Notes under the pieces: generated by a model
The model's input: only the letters and a program-made list of their open reading frames with translations
What the model was told of the DNA's origin: nothing
The model's database searches: none
Source of the DNA: JBFXAN01 sp050184225
GTDB lineage: Bacteria > Chloroflexota > Dehalococcoidia > CAUJGQ01
Length of the DNA stretch: 64,000 bases
Assembly (NCBI GenBank): GCA_050184225.1
Contig: JBFXAN010000001.1
Span: 113,797-177,796 of the forward strand
Reading direction: 5' to 3'
Shown here: positions 16,846 through 25,416 of the stretch, in pieces
Layout: the number at the start of each line of letters is the position of its first letter
How positions within the stretch are numbered: position 1 is the stretch's first letter
Translations under genes and position numbers: made by a program

Positions 16846-17229
16846 CTATCCTCCACAGGTGACGGCGAACAGAGGGGCGGCATCGACAAAGATGCGGTAG
16901 TCCTGGATCACCCCGTCCTCGAGGCGGAGTGTGCTGGTCGCCGGCAACGTCGGTGTCTGACTGCCGTCTGCTCGCGTGTATGTCACGGCCGTCTCGACCG
17001 ACAGTACCGGGCCGCGCTCCCATTCACCGCGCCACACGCCGGTCACGACGTGGTGTAAGCCCCCGATCGCACCAAAGAAGCCGGCCAACGCCTCCCGGAC
17101 CGCCGCGCGGCCCTGTGCCGGTTCTCCGTTTCCGAAGCGGAATACGGCGTCGTCGGCGAAGTGAGCCACGAACGCATCCGCGTCCATGGCATCGATCGAA
17201 GCAAACAGATGTGAAACCCACGTCTCCAT
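16846..17229 (-). CDS. SnoaL-like / NTF2-fold protein
   Basis: 127 aa from ATG 17229, giving the usual SnoaL/ketosteroid isomerase-like length. ATG 17295 or a TTG after GAGGA are alternative starts. The pattern of an N-terminal helix (VSHLFASIDAMDADAFVAHF), FADDAVFRFGNGEPAQGRAAV, then strands with a hydrophobic pocket (LRLEDGVIQDYRIFVDAAPL) is typical. The family contains hydrolases, isomerases and non-enzymatic binders, so no reaction can be assigned. It is on the opposite strand to the catabolic operon. Confidence 0.75.
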   Translation of the reverse strand: METWVSHLFASIDAMDADAFVAHFADDAVFRFGNGEPAQGRAAVREALAGFFGAIGGLHHVVTGVWRGEWERGPVLSVETAVTYTRADGSQTPTLPATSTLRLEDGVIQDYRIFVDAAPLFAVTCGG

Positions 17230-17350
17230 CTCAGCTCTGCTCTCAGTTCGTAGCTCAGTCAACGTACACCCGTCCTCTCTCTGTCTCTTTGACATGCTAA
17301 GGTGTCGAAACACAAGATTGACGTTGGTAGGGGCGCGCGGCCGTGCGCCC

Positions 17351-17992
17351 CTACCGCCCGCGTGGCACGCGGCGGACGAGGTTGCGGCGCTTCCAGACAA
17401 ACCAGGCGACACAGATGACACCGGCCACCAACACCAGATAGGTGAGCGGCTGCGTATAGGCTTCCACCCGCTCCCACTGGTCGCCGAGGATCCAGCCGGC
17501 GCTGATCAGGACCGTGTTCCAGATCATGCTGCCGATCGCCGAGTAGACGATGAATGGGGTCAGCGGGATACCGGCGATGCCCGCCGGGATCGAGACAAGG
17601 CTGCGGACCAGCGGCACGACGCGACCGAGCATCACGCTCTTGCGGCCGTGCCGGCTGAACCAATCAAGCGACGTATCGAAGTCGTCCTCGGTAACAAGGA
17701 ACCAGCCGCCATAGCGGCAGACGAACCGGCGCATCCGGGGCTCGCCGAACCAGCGCCCTACCCCGTAGAGGGCGAGCGCGCCGGCCACCGAGCCGATCGT
17801 GGCAGCGATGACGACGAGACCGAAGGAGAACCGTCCCTGTCCGGCGAGAAAGCCGGCGAGGGGCAGGACGACCTCTGAGGGAATCGGTGGAAAGATGTTC
17901 TCGGCAGCGACAGCAAACGCGACGCCAGGGTATCCGAAGGTATGCACGAGGTCCGTGACCCACGTGGCAAGCCATTCGAGCCAGTCAGTCAT
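17351..17992 (-). CDS. DedA family (VTT/SNARE-associated) membrane protein
   Basis: 213 aa from the second of two close ATGs (17992); an AAAGG ribosome site lies 6 nt before it, whereas the first ATG touches that site. The family core is clear: GYPGVAFAVAAENIFPPIPS near the N-terminus and the GRVVPLVRSLVSIPAGI motif with conserved arginines that are needed for function in E. coli DedA proteins. Several hydrophobic helices follow. DedA proteins are lipid-scramblase-type transporters affecting membrane potential and undecaprenyl phosphate recycling. It is separate from its neighbours. Confidence 0.9.
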   Translation of the reverse strand: MTDWLEWLATWVTDLVHTFGYPGVAFAVAAENIFPPIPSEVVLPLAGFLAGQGRFSFGLVVIAATIGSVAGALALYGVGRWFGEPRMRRFVCRYGGWFLVTEDDFDTSLDWFSRHGRKSVMLGRVVPLVRSLVSIPAGIAGIPLTPFIVYSAIGSMIWNTVLISAGWILGDQWERVEAYTQPLTYLVLVAGVICVAWFVWKRRNLVRRVPRGR

Positions 17993-18137
17993 CCTCATCC
18001 TTTCTCAGGGTGCCGCCGTCAGGGTGCGGCCTTGCAGCACTTCCACCGTCGCACTCCAAGGCGAGACTCTGCAAGACGACAACGCTCGGTGTCAGGGTCG
18101 CTGGCCTCGCGCGTCATGGCGCGCCGCGGTTTCATGC

Positions 18138-18344
18138 TCAGACCCCTAGGATCCGGTCGGGCCGCTCATCCCACAACCGACGTTCGGCGGACGCGGGATC
18201 GTCCCGAACTGACGGTCGAGGCGGTTTGAACTGGTTTGATCCAACCGGCGCCTGTGCGTAAGGGATGCCCTTGAAGGCATGCACGCCGGGGAGGCGAGCG
18301 TCGCTCCCGCGGATGCGGCCGAGGCTGGTCGTTACTTCTGTCAT
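18138..18344 (-). pseudogene. Truncated carboxylesterase (type B / PnbA family), N-terminal fragment
   Basis: From an ATG with GAAGG 8 nt upstream, the frame reads a carboxylesterase type B start: TTSLGRIRG, then GVHAFKGIPYAQAPVG and QFKPPRP, which corresponds to the FKGIPYAxPPVGxxRFxPP hallmark. After about 45 residues the similarity stops and the frame ends at 18138. The rest of a protein of about 500 aa, including the GESAG serine, is absent. It is divergent from a LysR regulator gene, a common arrangement for a regulator and its target. Confidence 0.7.
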
Positions 18345-18604
18345 GGCAAGTGCCTTCGATACAGATTCTCGAGTTCGTGGTCTCATGACAGCCTATGCCG
18401 CGCGGGGCGTATCGATCAGTCGGCGGCCAGACGGATAGCGCTTCTCGCGGTCCGGCGATCTGCTGTCCCTTGCTGAGAGTAGCGATCCCGACAACGGACG
18501 ATCTGACAGCTCCGTCGTTTGCTGTACTGTACCGCCGTCCGTATCATTGCCGTACCCACGGGATGATCTCCCGGGCTGTGCCGCCATGAGGGGGGTGGCC
18601 GGCG

Positions 18605-19609
18605 ATGAACGGAATCCAGATCACGCACCTGCGCGCCTTCCTCGAAGTCGCACGTCGGGGGAGCTTCACCAAAGCCGCCAGGGAGCTCGGATACTCAGAG
18701 CCGGCCGTCCATCTTCAGGTCACCGCCCTCCGTCGCATGCTCGGTGAACCTCTTTTCGAGCGGCATCGGGGCCAGATGCAGCTTACCCGCTTCGGTCGCC
18801 GGCTCCAGCCGCTCGCTGAGCAGGCGATCGAGGCGATCGATGATCTGCTCGAAGAGGCCGTTCGCTTCCGCGTCGAGGAAGCGCACTCCATCGCGATTGC
18901 CGTCGGCCGGAGCAGCGGCAGCTACGTGATGCCCGCCGTCGCCGGCCTCTTTCGCCAAGCCTATCCCGCCGCCAACATCACCGTACGAACGAGTCCGGGC
19001 CGGCAGATCATCGACGACCTGATTGAGGGCACGATTGATGTGGGCTTTGCCGGCGGCTTGGGCAAGCTCGTGCGCCAGCGGGGTCCCGGCACGCACCTCG
19101 TCGTCGTCCCCTGGTCACGCTATCGCTGGGTGCTCGCCGCCGCGCCGGGCTATCTCCAACGGGCGGTCTCACGAGACGAGCCGGTGCCCGTCTATATTCC
19201 GGCATGGGCTGAGACGCTCCCGACCAGCCTCGCGGCCGGATTCGCGCGGCAGAACGTCTCCCCGCTATTTCAGATGGTGGAAAGCTCGGAGGCGGCCAAG
19301 ACGGCGGCGCAGGCCCAGGTCGGCATTGCCTGCGTGCCTGTCTATACCGCCCGCCTGGAACTGGCCGCCGGCGAGTTGCGTCGCTGCCTGGAGGGAGTCG
19401 CCTTCCCCCCGACATCGATCGACGCCATCCATCGCCGCCCGGCAGAGAACCCGATGGTCGCTACCTTCGTCAGCTTCCTTCGCATGTTGCGGTCGCATCC
19501 GGCCATGCGGCAGATCCTGCTCTCCGCCGGCGATGCCCGTATCCAAGCCGCACGAGCTGAGATTCCTTCACCGGTCCTGACGCGCCGCCAGCACACCCGA
19601 GTCGGGTGA
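18605..19609 (+). CDS. LysR family transcriptional regulator
   Basis: 334 aa. The N-terminal winged helix (HLRAFLEVARRGSFTKAARE, then EPAVHLQVTALRRMLGEPLF) is standard LysR, and a periplasmic-binding-like effector domain follows from about residue 90 (SIAIAVGRSSGSYVMPAVAG). The divergent gene is the truncated esterase, so the original target may be lost; two crotonase genes lie downstream on the same strand. A palindrome CACCCGA-G-TCGGGTG overlaps its stop region (about 19596-19610) and could act as terminator or operator. Confidence 0.92.
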   Translation: MNGIQITHLRAFLEVARRGSFTKAARELGYSEPAVHLQVTALRRMLGEPLFERHRGQMQLTRFGRRLQPLAEQAIEAIDDLLEEAVRFRVEEAHSIAIAVGRSSGSYVMPAVAGLFRQAYPAANITVRTSPGRQIIDDLIEGTIDVGFAGGLGKLVRQRGPGTHLVVVPWSRYRWVLAAAPGYLQRAVSRDEPVPVYIPAWAETLPTSLAAGFARQNVSPLFQMVESSEAAKTAAQAQVGIACVPVYTARLELAAGELRRCLEGVAFPPTSIDAIHRRPAENPMVATFVSFLRMLRSHPAMRQILLSAGDARIQAARAEIPSPVLTRRQHTRVG

Positions 19610-19896
19610 AGAGGAGTGCTCCTCACCCGAGCGCGGTTGTAAGTCGGGCAAATAGCGCCTATTTCAGACTCGGCATGGACAGGCCACGCCGCCGATACCA
19701 CACTGGTGGCGCGGTCGCCGATTGTTTCCACATTCGCCGGTTTCAGGCTCGTTTGTGCCGAATCTCCCTTCGGGTATTCCGGCGCGTGGTGAGTCGTCGG
19801 GTTCTCGGGGCCGGCGTGTCGCTAACGGCCTGAGATCGAGTCAGCCGCACACCATCGCTCGATCGGCACGATCACCGGTATGGAGGGAATACGCGG

Positions 19897-20715
19897 ATGC
19901 CCGCTGATCACGATCACCTTCTCTACGACGTGAACGAGTACGTCGCCACGATCACGCTTAACCGTCCCGACCGCCTGAATGCGCTTTCGGCGGACCTGAT
20001 CGCCGGCCTCCTCGAGTCCATTGACCGCGCCTGGAACGACGACGGCGTGCGCGTCGTGATCCTGACCGGCGCCGGTCGGGGCTTCTGCTCCGGCGCCGAC
20101 ATCTCCAGCGGACGCACGATCGGCGATCGGGAGACACCGCCGGACCAACCGCCCTCGATCGCAGACCGGCGACACAACATGCGCGGCATCCAACGCGTCG
20201 GCCGGGCAGTGATGCAGTTGGACAAGCCCTACATCGCCGCGATCAATGGACCGGCAGCCGGCGCTGGCATGGATCTGGCGAGCATGGCTGATATTCGCTT
20301 CGCCGCCACCGACGCCAAGTTCACTCAAGCATACAGCCGCAACGCGATCGTCCCCGGCAACGGTGGCTGTTATTTCCTCCCGCGAATCGTCGGCATGGCC
20401 AGAGCCTTGGAACTGCTCTGGACCAGCCGCTCATTCAGCGCGGACGAGGCGCTGGCGCTCGGCTACGTCAGCCGAGTGATCGAGACGGCGTCGTTGATGG
20501 ACGAGACGCGCGCCTTCGCCCGCGAGCTTGCCGCCGGGCCTCCGGTCGCCATTCAGTACATGAAGAAGCTCGCCTACAAGTCCCAGGACGTTGACCTCGA
20601 CACCGCGCTGAACATGGCGCAGTGGTTGCAAACGATCGCCACCAGCACCGACGACGCGCGTGAAGGCCCTCGCGCGTTCCGGGAGAAGCGGCCGCCGAAC
20701 TTCACGGGCCGGTAG
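19897..20715 (+). CDS. Crotonase-family protein, hydratase glutamates not conserved
   Basis: 272 aa enoyl-CoA hydratase/isomerase fold. The oxyanion-hole stretch GAGRGFCSGADISSGR is present. At the first catalytic Glu site the sequence is AAGAGMDLASMADIR (Asp), and at the second it is FTQAYSRNAIVPGNGG (no Glu in the QPE position). It is therefore not a standard hydratase and is better read as a PaaG-like isomerase or other crotonase. The next gene is a paralogue with similar losses, 46 bp downstream, so the two may act together. Confidence 0.85.
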   Translation: MPADHDHLLYDVNEYVATITLNRPDRLNALSADLIAGLLESIDRAWNDDGVRVVILTGAGRGFCSGADISSGRTIGDRETPPDQPPSIADRRHNMRGIQRVGRAVMQLDKPYIAAINGPAAGAGMDLASMADIRFAATDAKFTQAYSRNAIVPGNGGCYFLPRIVGMARALELLWTSRSFSADEALALGYVSRVIETASLMDETRAFARELAAGPPVAIQYMKKLAYKSQDVDLDTALNMAQWLQTIATSTDDAREGPRAFREKRPPNFTGR

Positions 20716-20761
20716 CGTCGTTCGGCCTCGCCAGGACAGGCGCGCAAATACGCGACGAACA

Positions 20762-21583
20762 ATGGAGAGTACGGTGACCACGGAGCAGGGAGTGTCCACA
20801 GAGTCCACGGTGTTGGCAGAGCGCCAGGATGGCGTTCTCCTAATCACGCTCAATCGGCCCAATCGATTAAACGCGCTCACCGACGAGATGCGCGGGCAAC
20901 TCCGCGATATTCTGCGCGATGCGCGCGCCGCCGCCTCGGTCCGGGCCGTCGTGCTCACCGGCGCCGGCCGCGCCTTCTGCTCCGGCGCGGAGTTGAGCGC
21001 CCGGCCGGTCGAGCCGGACGGAACTCCTGCCTCCCGTCCACCGGCGCGCCTCCCCCGCTACGGCTGGCTCCAGGACTTCAGCACGCTGCCCGTGCCGGTC
21101 GTCGCCGCGGTGAACGGCGTCGCCGCCGGGGCCGGTCTGGGTCTGGCGCTAGCGTGTGATATCCGAGTGGTCGCACCCGACGCCTACTTCTATTCCGCGT
21201 TCGCCCATCGCGCCCTTGCCGCGGATAACGGCGTCAGCTGGACAATGACGCGCCTCGTCGGTCCCGCGAAGACACTCCGCTGGCTCTGGAACGCCGACCG
21301 GATATCCGCCGATCTCGCGCTTCAATCCGGTCTCGCCGATGTCGTCCCAACCGAAGCATCGGCGCTCGACGAGGCGCTGCGGATCGCTCAGGGCTGGGCG
21401 AACGGTCCGACCGTGGCGCTCGGCACGATCAAGCAGCAGGTGTATCACGCACTCGAGTCGACCTTCGCCGATCAGCTGGTTTTCGAGGAACTGACCACCG
21501 CCCGCGTCAGCCAGACAGCAGACGTGAAGGAGGGGGCGGCCGCATTCCGCGAGAAGCGCGAGCCACAGTTCAAAGGGCAGTGA
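20762..21583 (+). CDS. Crotonase-family protein, PaaG-like, hydratase glutamates absent
   Basis: 273 aa from ATG 20762; the frame is open further upstream across the previous stop, but this start gives normal length. GAGRAFCSGAELSARP is the oxyanion stretch. Gly replaces the first catalytic Glu (AAGAGLGLALACDIR) and the second region is FYSAFAHRALAADNGVSW, whose Asp fits the PaaG-type isomerases. It lies after a related crotonase and before a peptide-type ABC transporter. Substrate unknown. Confidence 0.85.
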   Translation: MESTVTTEQGVSTESTVLAERQDGVLLITLNRPNRLNALTDEMRGQLRDILRDARAAASVRAVVLTGAGRAFCSGAELSARPVEPDGTPASRPPARLPRYGWLQDFSTLPVPVVAAVNGVAAGAGLGLALACDIRVVAPDAYFYSAFAHRALAADNGVSWTMTRLVGPAKTLRWLWNADRISADLALQSGLADVVPTEASALDEALRIAQGWANGPTVALGTIKQQVYHALESTFADQLVFEELTTARVSQTADVKEGAAAFREKREPQFKGQ

Positions 21584-21685
21584 TCCGCGCTCAGGATATT
21601 CAAACGCGGGCGTCATGGTGGCGGCCGGCCGTCGCCAGCGGAATCGGCGCCCGCATCCGGGCATAGTCGCATGGAGGGGAACATC

Positions 21686-23365
21686 ATGAGGCAATACGGA
21701 CAGCGACGAACCGGGAGTCGGGTGCGCCTGCCACGCCGACGGCTGCTGATCGGCGGCTTCACGGCGACCGGCTCGGCGCTGCTGCTCGCCGCCTGCGGCG
21801 GCAGCGACACATCGGACTCCGGCGCGGGTGGGTCCACTGCCCGCGAGGATAAGCTCGTGGCGGAGACGGCCACACCCCAACCCGGTGGCACGCTGACGAT
21901 CGCCACTGCCACGGAAGCGCCCAACCTCGATGCCCATCGGTCGGCGGCCGCACAAACGGCAGTTACCGTCGGTCCGGTGTATAGCCGCCTGCTCACCTTC
22001 AAGACCGGGTCGGGTGTCGACCCCTGGGGCAACGTGATCATCGGTGACCTCGCCGAGCGTTGGGAGCAACCGAACGACACCACTTACGTGTTCAGCCTGC
22101 GTCCCGACGCCAAGTGGCAGAATGTGGCGCCGGTGAACGGCCGCCCGCTCACCGCCGAGGACATCGTCTACTCGCTCAACCGCATCCGCACGCGCGAGCC
22201 AGAGTACACCTACGGCTATTTGTTCGAGTTGATCGACACGCTGGAGGCGACCGATCCACGCACAGTTCGGATCACGACCTCACAGCCGTTTGCTCCCTTC
22301 CTCGACAATCTCGCCAATCAGAACGCGCTGATCGTGCCCCGCGAGGCGGTCGAGAGCTTCGGCGACCTCAAGCAAAACGCCGTCGGCTCTGGTCCGTTCA
22401 CGCTGACCGAGGCGGCGAAGGGCAACCGCTACGTCTATGAAAAGAACCCGAACTACTATCTGCCCGGCCAGCCCTATGTGGACAAGATGACGCTCCTGAT
22501 TCTGCCGGACGAGGCATACCGCGTCTCTGCGCTGCGAAGCAAGCAGGTCGACATCCTCAACGTGAACAAGCCGCAGAAGGATGAGCTGACCCACAGCGAC
22601 CGTTCGCTCGTGCTCCAGACAGTCGCCGGCTCCGCCGGCACCCGACTCGCGATCAACAACACCCGCCCGCCCTTCAACGACGTGCGTGTGCGCGAGGCAG
22701 TCAACCGTGCCCTCGACCGCAAGGCGTTGATCGCCACGATCCTGGAGGGCGACGGCAAGATCACAGGCCCGCTCAGTTCGAACCTCGCCTCCTGGTCCGT
22801 GCCGGACAGCGAGATCGAGGAAGCCTACCGGACGGACGTGCAAAAGGCGAAGCAACTGCTGGCCGACGCCGGCTTTCCCAATGGGTTCAAGACCACCTGG
22901 GAAGTCTCCGGCCAGACCTCGCCCACGAACTTGAAGGTGATGGAGATCATGAAGGAGCAGCTCAAGGCTGCCGGCATCGACATGACGATCGACAACCTCG
23001 AATACGCCGTCTGGCAGAAGCACGCCAACACCTTCGACTTCGTCGCCTTCTTCACCGGCATGCGCGCTTTCTCCGACCCGGATAACTACCTGTACCGCCT
23101 CTATCATCCGAAGAGCCCGCAACGTTACAGCGAGCCGGACAACGCCGAGCTGGTCGCCCTGATCGACAAGCAGCGGGCGACCCTCAACCTGGAGCAGCGC
23201 AAAACGGCCGTGCTTGAGGCACAGCGCCTGATCCTGCGCGATCACTACACCGCCGGCATCTATGACGCGCCGCTCTACTACCTCAGCCAGCCGCACGTCA
23301 AAGGTTGGTCGCCCACCGGGGCAACGGGCAACATCGAGTACGTCCACGCCTGGGTCGAGAAGTAA
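21686..23365 (+). CDS. ABC transporter solute-binding lipoprotein, dipeptide/nickel type
   Basis: 559 aa from ATG 21686, preceded by GGAGGGG; an in-frame ATG at 21671 lies upstream of that site. The N-terminus has twin arginines (LPRRRLLIGGF) and a lipobox ending LLLAACGG, so it is a lipoprotein, possibly Tat-exported. The SBP_bac_5 body includes NGRPLTAEDIVYSLNRI and FNDVRVREAVNRALDRKALI. It begins an operon with two permeases, as at 2-3429. Ligand unknown. Confidence 0.93.
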   Translation: MRQYGQRRTGSRVRLPRRRLLIGGFTATGSALLLAACGGSDTSDSGAGGSTAREDKLVAETATPQPGGTLTIATATEAPNLDAHRSAAAQTAVTVGPVYSRLLTFKTGSGVDPWGNVIIGDLAERWEQPNDTTYVFSLRPDAKWQNVAPVNGRPLTAEDIVYSLNRIRTREPEYTYGYLFELIDTLEATDPRTVRITTSQPFAPFLDNLANQNALIVPREAVESFGDLKQNAVGSGPFTLTEAAKGNRYVYEKNPNYYLPGQPYVDKMTLLILPDEAYRVSALRSKQVDILNVNKPQKDELTHSDRSLVLQTVAGSAGTRLAINNTRPPFNDVRVREAVNRALDRKALIATILEGDGKITGPLSSNLASWSVPDSEIEEAYRTDVQKAKQLLADAGFPNGFKTTWEVSGQTSPTNLKVMEIMKEQLKAAGIDMTIDNLEYAVWQKHANTFDFVAFFTGMRAFSDPDNYLYRLYHPKSPQRYSEPDNAELVALIDKQRATLNLEQRKTAVLEAQRLILRDHYTAGIYDAPLYYLSQPHVKGWSPTGATGNIEYVHAWVEK

Positions 23366-23431
23366 GGTCCGCCCGTCCGGCTGACGGCGCCTGCACGGCC
23401 GGCGCTGCACCAATCAACCAAGGAGAAGCAC

Positions 23432-24382
23432 GTGCGCCAGTACATTTTCAAGCGCCTGCTTTCGGCGGTACCGACGCTGGTGCTCGTCTCGCTCGCGCTG
23501 TTCGTCCTGCTGCGGACGATTCCCGGCGATGCGATCGAATTGATGGTGGCCGAATCGCCGCACGTTCGTCCCGAAACCAGGGACGAGCTGGCGCGACAAC
23601 TGGGACTGGCCGATCCGATCCCGGTGCAATACGTCCGCTGGCTGGGGAATGCGATCGTCGGCGACTTCGGCACGTCGATCTGGACGGGCCGGACGGTGAT
23701 CGACCAGATCAACGAGCGGTTGCCGGTAACGCTGGAGCTTACGGTGCTTGCCGTCATGATCTCGCTGGCGATCGGGATCCCGATCGGCGTGCTCTCCGCC
23801 ACGAAGCAGGACACGCTGCCGGATTACGTCGGGCGCATGATCGCGATCGCCGGGTTGTCGCTACCCAGCTTCGTCACGGGGACACTGGTCCTCGTCTACC
23901 TCGCCAAGTGGTTCCACTGGATCCCACCCGCCGGCTACACGCCGATCTACGAGGATCCGCTCCGTAACATCCAGCAGTTCCTCCTACCCGCGCTCGTCCT
24001 CGGCGCAGCCCTCGCCGGCACGGTGATGCGGATGACTCGCTCATCGATGCTCGAGGTGTTGCGGCAGGACTATGTCCGTACCGCACGTGCCAAGGGGCTA
24101 CAAGGCCGGGTGATCGTCACGCGTCACGCGCTGAAGAATGCGATGAACCCAATCATCACGATCACCGGCAACCAGATCGGGAACCTGATCGGCGGGGCAA
24201 TCATCGTCGAGGCGATGTTCGCGCTGCCCGGTCTCGGCCGGCTGACGCTCGATTCGATTCAGTCGCGGGATTACCCGCAGGTCCAGGCCAACGTCATGGT
24301 TGTGACGATCGGCTTCCTGCTCGTCAACATGATCGTCGATATCACCTACGGATTCTTTGACCCGCGGATCCGCTATAGCTGA
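23432..24382 (+). CDS. ABC transporter permease, DppB/OppB type
   Basis: 316 aa with GTG start, AAGGAGAA just before it. The first helix is YIFKRLLSAVPTLVLVSLAL; the EAA loop is in LRQDYVRTARAKGLQGRVIV, followed by KNAMNPIITITGNQIGNLIG and the tail DITYGFFDPRIRYS. It partners the lipoprotein before it and the permease after it (21 bp gap). Confidence 0.95.
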   Translation: MRQYIFKRLLSAVPTLVLVSLALFVLLRTIPGDAIELMVAESPHVRPETRDELARQLGLADPIPVQYVRWLGNAIVGDFGTSIWTGRTVIDQINERLPVTLELTVLAVMISLAIGIPIGVLSATKQDTLPDYVGRMIAIAGLSLPSFVTGTLVLVYLAKWFHWIPPAGYTPIYEDPLRNIQQFLLPALVLGAALAGTVMRMTRSSMLEVLRQDYVRTARAKGLQGRVIVTRHALKNAMNPIITITGNQIGNLIGGAIIVEAMFALPGLGRLTLDSIQSRDYPQVQANVMVVTIGFLLVNMIVDITYGFFDPRIRYS

Positions 24383-24403
24383 GCACTGCCGAAGGAATAA
24401 CAG

Positions 24404-25318
24404 ATGGCACAGACCAAGCAGGCCGTCGCCGGTGCAGCCGGCTCCGGCATCCCCGGACTGCACATGCAGCCTTCGTTCCTCCGTTCGGTTGCGCGGTTTG
24501 CCCGCCGCAAACCGCTGGGAGCAATCAGCGCGGCGGTGATCCTGGTCCTGATCATCTGCGCGGTCTTTGCGCCGTGGATCGCGCCGAACGATCCGCTTGC
24601 CTACTCGCCTGGCCGCCAACTTCAGCCGCCCGGCAGCGAGTTCCCGCTCGGCAGCGATGAGATCGGCCGCGACGTGTTGAGCCGGATCGTCTACGGCGCC
24701 CGCGTTTCGCTTCAAGTCGGTATCATCGCCGTCGCGATCGGCACCACCCTCGGCGCCACGCTCGGCATCGTCTCCGGCTACTTCGGCGGCAAGCTCGACC
24801 TGCTGATCCAGCGGATCGTCGATGCGATGATGGCATTCCCCGGCCTGATCCTCGCCCTGGCGGTGGTCGCGGCACTGGGACCGGCGATCCACAACGTGAT
24901 GGTCGCGATCGGCATTCTCGTCGCGCCGGGCACGGCCAGGGTAGTGCGCAGCGCCGTGCTCACCGTGAAGGAGATTCCGTTCATCGAGGCGGCACACGCC
25001 CTCGGCGTACCCACGGATCGCATCCTCGTACGCCACATTCTTCCGAACGTCACCGCACCGTTGATCGTGCTCGCCACGGTGCAGCTCGGCGCAGCGATCA
25101 TCACCGAGGCGTCGCTCAGCTTTCTCGGTCTGGGAACGCCGCCGCCCGCCCCCTCCTGGGGCAGCATGCTCGGCGGCACCGCCCGCTTTCGACTCGAACA
25201 GGCGCCGTGGCTGCTGTGGGCGCCCGCGATTTCGATCAGTCTGGTGGTACTCTCGTTCAACCTGCTCGGCGATGCTTTGCGCGATGTGCTTGACCCGCGA
25301 CTGCGGGGCGGTCGATGA
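24404..25318 (+). CDS. ABC transporter permease, DppC/OppC type
   Basis: 304 aa. RRKPLGAISAAVILVLIICA is the first helix, LGSDEIGRDVLSRIVYGARV the family motif, IEAAHALGVPTDRILVRHIL the ATPase-contacting loop, and GDALRDVLDPRLRGGR the C-terminus. It closes the second transporter operon; as in the first, no ATPase gene follows. The downstream gene is the double CoA-transferase, about 100 bp away. Confidence 0.95.
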   Translation: MAQTKQAVAGAAGSGIPGLHMQPSFLRSVARFARRKPLGAISAAVILVLIICAVFAPWIAPNDPLAYSPGRQLQPPGSEFPLGSDEIGRDVLSRIVYGARVSLQVGIIAVAIGTTLGATLGIVSGYFGGKLDLLIQRIVDAMMAFPGLILALAVVAALGPAIHNVMVAIGILVAPGTARVVRSAVLTVKEIPFIEAAHALGVPTDRILVRHILPNVTAPLIVLATVQLGAAIITEASLSFLGLGTPPPAPSWGSMLGGTARFRLEQAPWLLWAPAISISLVVLSFNLLGDALRDVLDPRLRGGR

Positions 25319-25416
25319 TCGCAACCTCCGGGCTGTCAGATCTCTGGCGATAATGGACACAAAAGTACCGGCGTCCGCGCTCCGACGCGGGAGCCTTGCA
25401 TCAACGGGAGGCATGT

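Noticed and set aside
16689..16862. Plus-strand open frame reading RLRLRSDRPYVQATQAAAPL and RVVSERLFEVEITRSTRP
   Set aside because: The translation looks protein-like, perhaps a gene remnant, but it lacks a start codon and a recognisable family and overlaps the end of the SnoaL-like gene.
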